A stretch of DNA of 32,500 nt, taken from assembly GCA_009760855.2 (NCBI GenBank), contig WPIO01000179.1, positions 1-32,500 of the forward strand, given 5' to 3'. This document shows, piece after piece, positions 23,051-32,500 of the stretch (the stretch's first letter is position 1; the number at the start of each line of letters is the position of its first letter). The notes below the pieces were generated by a model that did not search any database, had not been told where the DNA came from, and worked only from the letters and a program-made list of their open reading frames with translations. The DNA is from Cristatella mucedo. Taxonomy: Eukaryota > Bryozoa > Phylactolaemata > Cristatellidae. The position numbers and the translations under genes are program-made.

Positions 23051-26000
23051 TGCATTAACAAAAGAAAAGCACCCCGTAGCCGCGGTGGCCGGAACCGCCG
23101 GCTCAGACGCCGCTCGTCGGGCGGGAACTGCGAGCTGAGTACCCGCTCGTTCGGTATTCCTAGCATTGTCTCGAACCGCTCAGCACGCTCCCCCACATGC
23201 GTCGCTGTAAATCTCTCTAACTTAGTGGTCATAAGGCCTGTTGTAACTCCATCGGCCAGACTTAACGCTTGCCTTTGGAATCCTCACTCAATGTGCAATA
23301 AACCTCTAGTAATAAGCGACCTCATTTCAGAAAATGGTATCGACCTGCTCGCCCTAACTGAAACCTGGCTGAAATCGATAAACTGCCCGACAATTAAAGA
23401 CCCAACTCCATCTGGTTTCTCGTTCTTTCACACCCCTAGATCGATCAAAACTGGAGGTGGAGTTGCTATTATCATGCGCTCGAAATTCAACTTCAAGCCA
23501 TTTGCAGTACCCTCGAAGCAGTCTTTTGAATCAATTGTCTTGGTCTCACCCGAAAACAAGCTACCGATAGTGGCAGTAGTCTATCGCCCACCAGGTACCA
23601 AATCCTCCTTTATCCCAGATTTCTACGACCTCATTTCGATTCTGTGTGCAAGAAATCGATCCTTCCTCGTTATGGGTGATTTCAACGTTCACTTTGATAA
23701 CTTATCTGACGCTTTCAGCACCGAATTTCGTGCATTGACTGACTCATTGTCTCTTGTGGCTCATGTGTATGGCCCTACCCACATCAAGGGTCACACACTC
23801 AATCAGATTTTCTCATTCAACTGCACTTTGTCATCACCAATCATTACCAAATCCTGCTTATCGGACCACGTGCAGATCTCATTCAATCTACAGTGTGTGC
23901 CCACATCTTCCTCTAAAATAACCTGTGAATCGCGAAACCTCAAGACCCTTGACATCGATGCTGTCCGTGCGGGAATATCTGCTTTGACTCTGCTGCTCAA
24001 TCCTCCCTCCGATCTGTCATCATTGGTAGATAGCTACCTTACGACACTGGCTGACACGCTCGATGAGTTTGCACCTCTGACAAAGCGCACTGTGCGGGGG
24101 GGGGGGGCCCCCCCCCGCCCAGACGGCCTATGGTTTACCACAGACGTTAAACTAGCCAGGTCTACTAAACGAAAGCTTGAAAAAGCATTCAAAAGATCCG
24201 GACTAACTGTCTATCGACAGGCTTATGAAGACTACTGTAAGTCGTACCAATCGATCCTAGCTAAGGCCAAGTCTAGCTTCTATAGAAATATTGTTGAATC
24301 ACAGATGCACAATCCAAAAATGCTGATGTCGACAATAAACCATCTCCTCAACCGTTCCCAGATTAGCTCCTTACCTGATGATCCTTGTGATGATCTAGCC
24401 GATCGCTTCTCTCGATTCTTTGTGCAGAAGATAGACACGATCAGGGAATCCACCCCTGCGATGACAACCTCCCCACTAGAATGCTGTTCCCCGATTCCTG
24501 GCTGCACCTCAATGTATACATTTAAGCAGGTCACTAGTGATCTAGTCCTACAGTTCGTATCGCAATCAAAGAAGACAACAAGTCCTCTGGACCCCATTCC
24601 CATCGTCCTGCTCCTACGTTGCATTGATCTGCTGCTGCCATGCATAACTAACATCATTAATATGTCATTAGCTTCAGTTCATGTCCCAGCACCTTTCAAA
24701 AAAGCTGTAGTCAGGCCTCTCCTCAAGAAAGCGACACTAGACCAAGAGAACTTAAGCAACTACCGCCCAGTCTCCCTTCTACCATTCCTATCACAGACAC
24801 TGGAACGGGTCGTGGCGGACCGGCTGAACTCATATATCGAAACCTCACACCTTGCTAGTAAGTTCCAGTCTGGCTTTAGAGCTAATCACTCCACAGAGTC
24901 AGCATTGCTTAGGGTATACAACGACCTACTTAGGAATGCAGACATGGGTAGAGTGTCTCTGCTTGTTTTGCTCGATCTTTTGGCAGCTTTTGACACCATC
25001 GATCACAAAGTTCTTCTAGAGCACCTCTCATCTCGCCTGGGCATCACTGGCACTGCTCTGCAGTGGTTCAGGTCCTATCTCAGTATGAGACTCGTGAGTA
25101 TTGACGTGAATGGACAAAGATCATCTGAAGTACCTCTGAAATATGGAGTACCTCAGGGCTCAGTGCTAGGTCCGGTTCTTTTCATGGTTTATACTCTGCC
25201 TCTTGCTGATGTGATTGCCAAGCACAATCTAGGCTTTCACTTCTATGCGGATGACACTCAGTTGTACCTTTGCTTTGATCCCTCCCAGCCTTCGAGCACC
25301 TCAAATTCTCTAAACTCACTTGCTGCATGCATTGATGACATCCGCACATGGATGGTAGCAAATTTTCTAAAACTAAACGATGACAAAACTAACTTACTAG
25401 TTATGGGCAAACCCAGTGTGATTCAGAAATTGGAAAGGTAGACGCTAAAAATTGGCTCTGCCAGCATATCTCCTGTCGAATCAGCTCGAAATCTAGGTGT
25501 CACATTCCAAAGCGACCTCTCGTTAGACGACCATGTCAGCTCCACGGTCAAATCTGCCTGTTTTCAGCTTCATAATATTGCTAAAATTCGGGCTTGTTTA
25601 GACAAAGATACCACGTCCAAGTTGGTCCATGCATTCGTGACATCTCGTCTCGACTTCTGCAACTCACTGCTTACTGGCCTACCAGCATGTGCGATCAGGC
25701 GATTGCAGCTGGTGCAAAACTCGGCAGCTAGGCTTGTCTGTCGTGAGCGTCGTAGTTGCCACATTACTCCACTTCTCGCCGACCTGCACTGGCTACCAGT
25801 CAAGCAACGGATCGACTTCCAAGGTTTTGTCACTCACTTTTAGGTCTCTTCATTCTATGGATCCAGCCTATCTCTCTGACATACTCCCCCATCAGGCCAA
25901 GCATCGTACCACCCGCTTTTCGGAATCCAACAGTCTAGAAATACCTCGTACAAACCTCAAATCCTTTGGAGACCGTGCATTTAGTTCGTATGCTCCCAAA

Positions 26001-26108
26001 GCCTGGAACTCCCTCCCGACCTGCGTCAGAACATCCCCTGAACTGACCACCTTTAAAAGGAACTTAAAAACACACCTATTTAGGACAGCATTTAGTGAGT
26101 CCCTGTGA
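22991..26108 (+). pseudogene. LINE endonuclease/reverse transcriptase ORF, broken by a stop and a frameshift
   Basis: Counting residues from 23225, the endonuclease shows TETW (45-48), GGGVAII, VVYRPPG, GDFN (151-154) and SDH (213-215). The usual HTLD motif reads HTLN here. The reverse transcriptase shows NYRPVSLLP, GFRANHSTESALL, AAFDTIDH (587-594), GVPQGSVLGP and YADD (674-677), placing it in the CR1/L2 group. Other catalytic residues appear intact. An in-frame TAG at 25439-25441 interrupts the frame, which then continues to 25843. An extra C at 25819-25820 shifts the final block (LTFRSLHSMDPAYL to AFSESL, ending at 26108). A basic Arg-rich segment precedes the endonuclease. The first in-frame ATG is at 23291, inside the domain, so the true start is lost or non-AUG. 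The protein would nick target DNA and copy its RNA in place. Confidence 0.92.
24096..24116 (+). other. G12C9 homopolymer block inside the LINE ORF
   Basis: Twelve G are followed directly by nine C within the linker between endonuclease and reverse transcriptase. The block adds a Gly/Ala/Pro run. It is self-complementary and may be an assembly or sequencing error. Confidence 0.8.
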
Positions 26109-26284
26109 TTCGTCCTTCACGTGCTTATGCGTGCTGATACTGTGCATGCTGCCACTAACCACATTTGCATGCTGACCCTGTGTATGTCACCCCTAACCAT
26201 GTTATTCATTTTGTTTGTTTTTGAAGCATGATTTTACTTACCATTCAATTGCATTTCACTTTGCAGCAAATGTAAAGCGCCTAG

Positions 26285-26325
26285 ATAGAGATTAAGTTCT
26301 CTGAGGGCACTTTATCAAGTACATT
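26285..26325 (+). other. Conserved 3' stem-loop of the LINE family
   Basis: AAAGCGCCTAGATAGAG (starting at about 26274), then ATTAAGTT, then CTCTGAGGGCACTTT folds into a stem-loop just before (ATT)n. The same structure occurs in every copy that retains its 3' end, and in the SINE tails. In related LINEs (for example UnaL2) a 3' stem-loop is recognised by the reverse transcriptase. Confidence 0.7.
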
Positions 26326-26338
26326 ATTATTATTATTT

Positions 26339-27170
26339 GACGACATCTAAAGCGTAGCTACAAGCCCACCCCTGCCTGACAGTATTTTCTACGTTCATGT
26401 GAATTGTAATATCTCTGCTTATGCATGCTTCAATTGTGCATGGTAATTTCGCTGACCAGCTCATATGCTTCTTTTGCCCTACTTTTCTATGTTGAATTTA
26501 GCTTTCTTTGGATGCAACACAGATGCATTAATATTTATCGTACAGTCACTTAGTCTTCATAGTTTTGAATAGTTACAGAAGGCAGTGCGCAGGCACGCAC
26601 ACACACATGCATACACACACTTGTTTTAGCTAGTTATAGAGCAAGTAGAGGAAGCCACGAAATCGCTGATACACACACAGGTGAGAATTCTTCTCGCGAA
26701 CGTCTTACCTGAGCTGAAGCAAACAGCATTGACAGGTATAGACAACTCCGAACATTAGAAAGGCTGCATTGGCTAGTGAAATTTGAATATATTATTTAGT
26801 TTTCTCTTACTGAGTGCTCTGTTGTGAAACTTTCAATCTTAGGTTAATCCAGACTTTGAGTATTTGGTGTTTGCACTGCATACACGCGCAGCAATATGAC
26901 CCATTTTGCTGCACCCTCGTGACAGGCAAAAATCTATTAACAAAATTGTTTAATATGACGTTAATAGAATGGATAATGGCTTGGCTTATTAAGACACCGA
27001 AATTTCAGGATCGATGCTGACTGCAGACGGGCGCCAGGAAGCGACTCAGCCGAGCAGCCCAAATTGACGCGTTCCGTTTTCCAGAACGCCACCATAGAGG
27101 TCAGCCGTCGTGCCTTGCGCCCGTGCGTTACTGCCTTAAGCTAACTGCAAGCGCGAGCTGGTCGACTACT
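26339..27170. other. Spacer, nothing recognised
   Basis: This is AT-rich sequence with a short CA-rich patch near 26595-26620 and no coding signal. Confidence 0.45.
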
Positions 27171-27433
27171 GCTTGGGGCACGTGACCCTTCACGTCGTTA
27201 GCCCCCCCCGACTTTCTGATGGTAAGCCGGTATGTGTGGTCGCTCTCACATTTCTCTACTTCCTCTTCTACGGAGCTGCAGACCCGACTGCGGCGAGCGC
27301 CAATGACGGTGGAACACTGCTCGATCCGTCAGTGGAAATACATGTCGTCATGCAAATCTACCGTGCAGGCAATGTCTTTTCCGTCTTTCCGAAAGTCTGG
27401 GTGCCCCTTTATGCCTATTGGATGCTAAAATAA
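27150..27433 (+). CDS. Weak candidate exon pair, unknown protein
   Basis: The frame CKRELVDYCLGHVTLHVVS is open up to a possible donor (GATG|GTAAGC, 27221). A pyrimidine-rich tract ending CTGCAG (27282) precedes a second open stretch, IHVVMQIYRAGNVFSVFPK, that ends at TAA 27431-27433. Splicing would remove about 60 bases and keep the frame. The unspliced frame is also open but has no ATG. No family is recognised, so chance is quite possible. Confidence 0.2.
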
Positions 27434-27507
27434 ATGATAGAATATATTATAAAAATAAATATGGAATAAAATATATAATAAAAAATAAATAAACAATAAA
27501 ATATGTA

Positions 27508-27625
27508 CAGCATTCTTATAGCGCCCTAAGAAAATTGAATCTCTATCCAGACGCCTCACATACGCCACAGGGCTCGAGCCCACGACTAAGGCCTTGAGCC
27601 GCGTTAACACGCCTTGCTTCCGTCC
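27508..27625 (-). mobile_element. tRNA-derived SINE with LINE-type tail, minus strand
   Basis: On the minus strand GTTAACGCGGCTCAAGGCC and CGTGGGCTCGAGCCC (B-box-like) are followed by GAGGCGTCTGGATAGAGATT, then CAATTTTCTTAGGGCGCTAT and an AT-rich end. It shares both the GGCTCGAGCCC box and the GTCTGGATAGAG tail with the SINE at 5.1 kb. Confidence 0.7.
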
Positions 27626-27810
27626 TGCTCTGGTTTTACTTCAGTCTTCGGTGCATATGTCACCAAGGCTGGGAAGGCGGCCCAAGACTTATGGAAGACT
27701 GAACGAAGACGGAAAAGCTTAGCGCGGTTCTACTTCTCGGCCAAGATGGAGGCTGGACCGCACAAATGACCAGACATTCGTGCCGTTAAGGTCACTCCTT
27801 CTTCATTGCT

Positions 27811-28041
27811 TTGAAAACATTGGCTGACAACGCGACCAACAAAATCCTCGATGTGGTCTACAAGAGTCCCTACGTATGGGACACTACGAGCTCTTCACAT
27901 AGAAATCAGATCGTGCGGCGGTGGGCGAAAAAAGCAATTTCGGAGGGTTTTAATTCACATGGAGGCGCATCGCATAGGGCCATATCCTACCTCCCTCACG
28001 AAAGTAGTTTTTTTCTCATGACTAGTTTGGGGCGGAGCTAG
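27811..28041 (+). CDS. Possible MADF-domain exon or remnant
   Basis: The frame reads KILDVVYKSPYVWDTTSSSH then RNQIVRRWAKKAISEGF. This has the MADF-like order of a hydrophobic helix, P-x-x-WD, a basic helix and W-x-x-x-A. MADF domains bind DNA in Myb/SANT-like regulators and also occur in transposon-derived proteins. The frame opens at 27790 without an ATG, and the expected third helix is missing. It is therefore an isolated exon, a pseudogene or a chance match. Confidence 0.35.
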   Translation: MKTLADNATNKILDVVYKSPYVWDTTSSSHRNQIVRRWAKKAISEGFNSHGGASHRAISYLPHESSFFLMTSLGRS

Positions 28042-28136
28042 TAGGTAGCCAAGATGGACGCGCGAAGCAGAATAGAAGCAAGATCGAATCGTGTCAGACC
28101 TTGTGGACTTTGTAGGCGCGGCTTTCGTAAGCGGTG

Positions 28137-28804
28137 ACTTTGGTATTTGTGTGCGCAAGCGAGCTCGTGTGTGTCAATATATATGGCTGCGTGCATGTAT
28201 GCGCACGTTCGCAGTGGGAGCCGCGGTGCCTATTGTTTCAGGCCAGCCTACGCGCCTCTGCGAATGTAAGCGCATACGTGCCGTTCCGCCATGAAGACCC
28301 CTTTGCCAACCCCGCTGGTTTCCGAGGGCCTTTCGAAATACAAACGGCAACTTCTGAAGGGAAAGTTAGAACGATGGCGAAAATCAATTACCGTAGAACT
28401 TGTTATTTGACATGATTACGGACTTCTGCGAGACCATCCGGGTAAGGCGCAGCGGCGGCCAGGTGTCCGGCCGTTGGGTTCCGGCGAGCTGACTGCGAAG
28501 GGCCGCCAGGACGGCCTAGTTAGCGGCGGCCTTTGGTCCTAGGGCTTTGATCCGAGTCGCCGGGTCGCGTGCTTTCACACCGCGAAGAAAGCACGCGGCC
28601 CAGCGCCTTCAACGTACCCTACCGGGTACGGCAGCAAGTCCCGAGCCAGCCCACCTTGATATGCGCCGTTTCGGAATTCTTGCATCTCCGCCGCCTGGAA
28701 ATCCGCAAAGCGACGGAGACTGAGCGGGCGTCACGAGCGATAATTTCCTATAGCAAACTCGAGGCCTAAGGCGGCTTTTCGATGCGCATTTACGGTAGCC
28801 GACA
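28137..28804. other. CpG-rich stretch without a supported gene
   Basis: The segment 28,430-28,760 is clearly richer in GC and CpG than its surroundings. An ATG at 28412 with ten codons precedes CGG|GTAAGG, which could be a short first coding exon, but nothing supports a partner exon. Confidence 0.3.
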
Positions 28805-29340
28805 GACGTCTTCTAACGCAACAAAGAGAGATTGAGAAATAGAGCAGAGTCAGGAGAGCAGTCAAGGAATTGAGCTGCATGGAATTAGAAGCTCAGGACG
28901 GCTGGAAAGGGTTGCCAAAGTCGGCAGAAGGAGAGTGGATGTCGCTGCGTAAGAGTTGTGGAAGTAAGTTTGACAATAGTATAGGACCTGCAGTAGTGTA
29001 GGACCTGCAGAGCAAGAGCCTCTATAGCAAAGATATGATTGGATAGGAATAGAAATGGGGCAGCTGATTTATCGTCCGTAGAGGCAGAGCTGAGGGCAGA
29101 GGAGGCTGAAACTGGTACAACAGTTCAGCTTCAGAGGTGGATGTCGAGCCATGGAAGGCCTTGCGGATAAATGTAAGAATTGTGTTCTGTATCCCACGGC
29201 CGACCGGGAGCCATCACAGCTCCTCCTGCAAAGGAGATACGTGGCTGAACTTCTGGGCTCTGTTGACTAGCCTTTCAACCGTAGGCATCGCCAGCTTCAG
29301 TGGCCCCAATGGCTTTTTTGGTAGCCCAGCCTAGACAGAA
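28805..29340 (-). mobile_element. Fragment of a different L2-like LINE family, minus strand
   Basis: On the minus strand VERLVNRAQKFSHVSPLQEEL, then WLPVGRGIQ, then TILTFIRKAFHG follows the usual order of the L2/CR1 C-terminal region (ARLV...HITP...LHWLPV...FKAL). A weaker PTLWQPFPA-like block lies further downstream (toward 28,910). The sequence differs clearly from the main LINE family of this window. Confidence 0.55.
28982..29011. repeat. Short tandem repeat (GTATAGGACCTGCA-like, two copies)
   Basis: GGACCTGCAGTAGTGTAGGA is part of two near-identical units of about 18 bases inside the LINE fragment. Confidence 0.6.
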
Positions 29341-30884
29341 CCATGGAGCTTGTGAGATCTTTAGCGGGCCGCCGAGGTAGGCAGTCCCTAATCTTCGACT
29401 GGGATCTACACAACAGTTAGCCATGGAAGCGGTCTTCCTAATGAAGCTTTCAAAACATTAGGCAGTGATCAAGGAGGGCTCATCAGTTGATTATCAAAGA
29501 GGGCTAATCACCGATCACCTATTTGTTAGCTTATGGTATTGCCAGCAAATAGTGTCGCAAGTGCGGCGTCAGCAGAAGTGCTTGCGATAAATGTGCACTA
29601 CACGGCCAAGCGGAAATTCTTGCTTTTGAAGCGACAAGTCCGTTGTGATGTTGAGCCTTAAAATACCATATCTTGTTTCATGTCATTGCAAGGAAGCTGT
29701 TTTGGGCGATAATTTTAACGTCTCTGTAAAATCGGCACTGTTGTCAGCAATGGGTCAAATCTGCCTGCCCTTGTTTTACTTCACATATCAACCTAGTTAA
29801 TATTGAGTGTGACTTTCCGAATGACCTTCCGTTAGCACAAGTCGCCGAGGTTGCAATTAATTCTTGCCCATTCTTTATATTTACAATGATATACGATGGT
29901 GCAACTACAATGGGTGTCACGTCGAAAATATTATTGACAATGTCTATGACTATTTGCATACACAGCTACTGCACTCTCATGGCTGAAATTGAAAATTGGA
30001 TAGGGCATTGAATTATGAATGGAGCAGACAGTCTCAGCGACGTTCTTACTATTCAAAGGCTGTGGAGACTATCTCTTGAGTGGAAAAAGTAAAAAAACGA
30101 ATAGGCTGTCAGGGAAGTCAGTCTTAGCGACTTAGTACTGCCGATCAGCGAGTTATTGCAGAAGACCAGCTATACGCTCAGCTATACACTCCTCATATTC
30201 GCGATCTTTAATTTTCAAATTGAATGTCATGGACCCGCACTTTTCATGGGCACACGCTAGTTTAAACGTATAATATTCTGCCAGGTTCTGCTTGGGGCAG
30301 CAATCAATTGAAAGTAGTCTACTGCCTTACCGCTAATACTTACTACTAACTATGCACCCTCCCGGATACATAAGAAATACGAAGCGTCGTTAGAAGACTC
30401 GTATTTCTTTTCGCATTTAAACAGAAAACAGGATTGGCTTACTATCAAAGCGCTTGATATTTCAATTTACCATCAAAGACCACGCCTGCCATTAAGGACG
30501 CGTATTTTGGTGGACCCGTAAATTGTATGCACACTGTCTACTCTGCTGCGGGCTTAACGACTGACTGTTCTGGCAATACTGTTACCCTTTCTTGCCAATT
30601 CCATCTATATTTTGGTAGCTAAATTCACAAGAAACCCATTGCCAGACTCGTGGTACCAGCTGCCCACCCCCAGTGGCCATGGGTCATTAGGTGTCGTAAT
30701 ACAGCTGCCACCAGGCTTCACTACGGCTTACCGGATGAGCAGTCTATATGTATATATGTCAGTGTTGCCTCCGGACTCCTTGCAGAACTGGCCCCAGATG
30801 CTGCTACTCCATCGGCAATGCAGGTCACATGGTTCGGTTCAACTTCCCCGCGGGCAGTCCAAACATATTGTCTCTTTTTTACGC
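29341..30884. other. Spacer, nothing recognised
   Basis: Mixed AT-rich sequence with no convincing motif. The 280 bases before 30,885 form an open frame that runs into the LINE copy, but they show no known domain. Confidence 0.45.
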
Positions 30885-31640
30885 CAGCTTCAAAACATTG
30901 CTAAAATTCGGGCTTGTTTAGACAAAGATACCACGTCCAAGTTGGTCCATGCATTCGTGACATCTCGTCTCGACTTCTGCAACTCACTGCTTACTGGCCT
31001 ACCAGCATGTGCGATCAGGCGATTGCAGCTGGTGCAAAACTCGGCAGCTAGGCTTGTCTGTCGTGAGCGTCGTAGTTGCCACATTACTCCACTTCTCGCC
31101 GACCTGCACTGGCTACCAGTCAAGCAACGGATCGACTTCCAAGGTTTTGTCACTCACTTTTAGGTCTCTTCATTCTATGGATCCAGCCTATCTCTCTGAC
31201 ATACTCCCCCATCAGGCCAAGCATCGTACCACCCGCTTTTCGGAATCCAACAGTCTAGAAATACCTCGTACAAACCTCAAATCCTTTGGAGACCGTGCAT
31301 TTAGTTCGTATGCTCCCAAAGCCTGGAACTCCCTCCCGACCTGCGTCAGAACATCCCCTGGACTGACCACATTTAAAAGGAACTTAAAAACACACCTATT
31401 TAGGACAGCATTTAGTATGGGTGCTGACACTTTGCATGCTGCCACTAACCGCATTTGCATGCTGACCCTGTGCATGTCACCCCTAACCATGTTATTCATT
31501 TTGTTTGTTTATCAAGCATAATTTTACTTACCATTCAATTGCATTTCCCTTTGCAGCAAATGTAAAGCGCCTAGATAGAGATTAAGTTCTCTGAGGGCGC
31601 TTTATCAAGTGCACTATTATTATTATTATTATTATTATTA
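30885..31640 (+). mobile_element. Young 5'-truncated LINE copy
   Basis: From CAGCTTCA it is almost identical to the main element from 25565 on, including the frameshifting extra C (31139-31140). It keeps the final coding block, then has a 30-base or so deletion just after AFS, the stem-loop tail and a clean (ATT)n run (31612-31640). Confidence 0.95.
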
Positions 31641-32090
31641 CGGATTAGCGCCTAGGGGTGTTGTAGCCCAACGTTAAAAAGGGAATATTTGTTTAGCAGC
31701 CCCGACGGCGTCTTTCCTTGCACCACCTACCTGCCTCGCGCCTCTTTTTCCGCCTGCATAATCTCCAAGAGGAAGTGAAGGTCGAATTAAGGAGCACGAG
31801 CATCCACACTGCAGAACAAAAACTGGCAGTCATTAGAAAAGTAACAAAAAGTTGTATTTTGTCACAGCCGGGATACGTACACGAACTCGCTCGACGTATG
31901 TACAATCAACGAGGCAAAGGAGCTAACAATACCAACTGAAACGGTAAGCGACCGTCAGGCCAGGTCACCCTTTCGCTGAAGGCTGCAGATTACTAGTCGC
32001 ACGGGGCTGACGACTCGGAGCTCAAGCACGAGCAAACAACCGACAGGTCAGCAACCGATGGGCGAGGGAAACGGGAGCAACGTTGACAGC
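31641..32090. other. Spacer with one unrecognised open frame
   Basis: The frame 31,718-31,939 (plus) reads LFFRLHNLQEEVKVELRS, then AEQKLAVIRKVTKS. It looks somewhat protein-like (charged and helical) but matches nothing I know. Confidence 0.3.
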
Positions 32091-32095
32091 TCAAG

Positions 32096-32140
32096 AACCA
32101 ATGGGAAAGGGAGAGGATGAGCCATGCGATATAAAAACAA
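32096..32140 (+). promoter_or_regulatory. Candidate core promoter (CCAAT and TATA)
   Basis: CCAAT (about 32098-32102) lies 30 bases before GATATAAAAAC (about 32126-32136). A long (GA)n tract and a GC-rich patch with ATG codons at 32353, 32403 and 32459 follow. The last two stay open to the window's end. This could start a plus-strand gene that lies mostly off the window. Confidence 0.35.
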
Positions 32141-32240
32141 ACCACGGAACACCACGAACAGCTTGACAGGAAGCAGCACACATCCTAACGAGCCGTGAGC
32201 GAAAGGCGAAGCAAGCGGGACGAGAGACGAATAGGACGCT

Positions 32241-32357
<117 letters not shown>

Positions 32358-32500
32358 GGCACGGCGGCAGCGACTGGGTACTCGGTGGAGCACGCACAGG
32401 CGATGATGACGCTGCTGTGGCGGCGGCGGCAGCGGAGGAAGCAAAGCCGGCACAGCGCATGGTGGCAGGCGACCGTGGCCCACGTCACGTGGCCATCGCA

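Larger units (their letters stand above)
23040..26338 (+). mobile_element. Near-complete CR1/L2-type LINE
   Basis: The element has an AP-type endonuclease and reverse transcriptase ORF, a 230-base 3' untranslated region with two imperfect 35-base direct repeats, a stem-loop tail and (ATT)n. The 5' boundary is not seen directly. The ORF is open from 22,991 but has no early ATG, so the copy is probably slightly 5'-truncated or joined to the hairpin. The tail stem pairs AAAGCGCC with GGGCACTTT, and AGAG with CTCT. Confidence 0.92.

Noticed and set aside
30612-30884. Host exon fused to the LINE copy at 30.9 kb
   Set aside because: The open frame continues into the LINE by chance. No domain or splice evidence supports it.

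Overview
The window is eukaryotic and animal-like. It holds an intron-rich protein gene, many LINE copies with (ATT)n tails, tRNA-derived SINEs, a DNA transposon with terminal inverted repeats, and (CT)n/(GA)n microsatellites hundreds of bases long. The main gene and the LINE type occur in many invertebrate animals. I cannot name the species.

Left half (about 1-13,000). One minus-strand gene fills this part. Joining ten exons whose splice phases all agree gives 916 codons from a start ATG at 12,943 to a donor at 943; the 3' end lies off the left edge. The product has two WW domains (about residues 187-213 and 832-858), and the order and sequence around them match formin-binding protein 4 (FNBP4/FBP30), an actin- and splicing-associated scaffold. 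Intron 4 (3.9 kb) carries a decayed LINE copy and SINEs. Introns 1 and 3 begin with very long (GA)n tracts close to their 5' splice sites.

Middle (13,000-23,000). I see no convincing host gene. There are several minus-strand LINE 3' fragments, one plus-strand truncated copy, a 684-bp DNA transposon with inverted ends, a (CT)n tract grown inside a LINE tail, and a long near-perfect hairpin at 22,981-23,050.

Right (23,000-32,500). A near-complete CR1/L2-type LINE (about 23,000-26,338) encodes an AP-type endonuclease and reverse transcriptase, broken by one in-frame stop and one frameshift. A second young copy at 30,885-31,640 shares the frameshift. Between them are a possible MADF-like exon, a SINE, and a fragment of a different L2-like family. 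At the right edge a CCAAT/TATA pair followed by (GA)n may be a promoter reading off the window.

The LINE family's last 50 or so bases form a conserved stem-loop followed by (ATT)n. At least two tRNA-derived SINEs end in the same sequence, so they probably borrow this LINE's reverse transcriptase. I found no clearly new biological system; the most informative items are the reconstructed FNBP4-like gene, the SINE/LINE tail sharing, the 70-bp hairpin, and the purine tracts beside splice donors.
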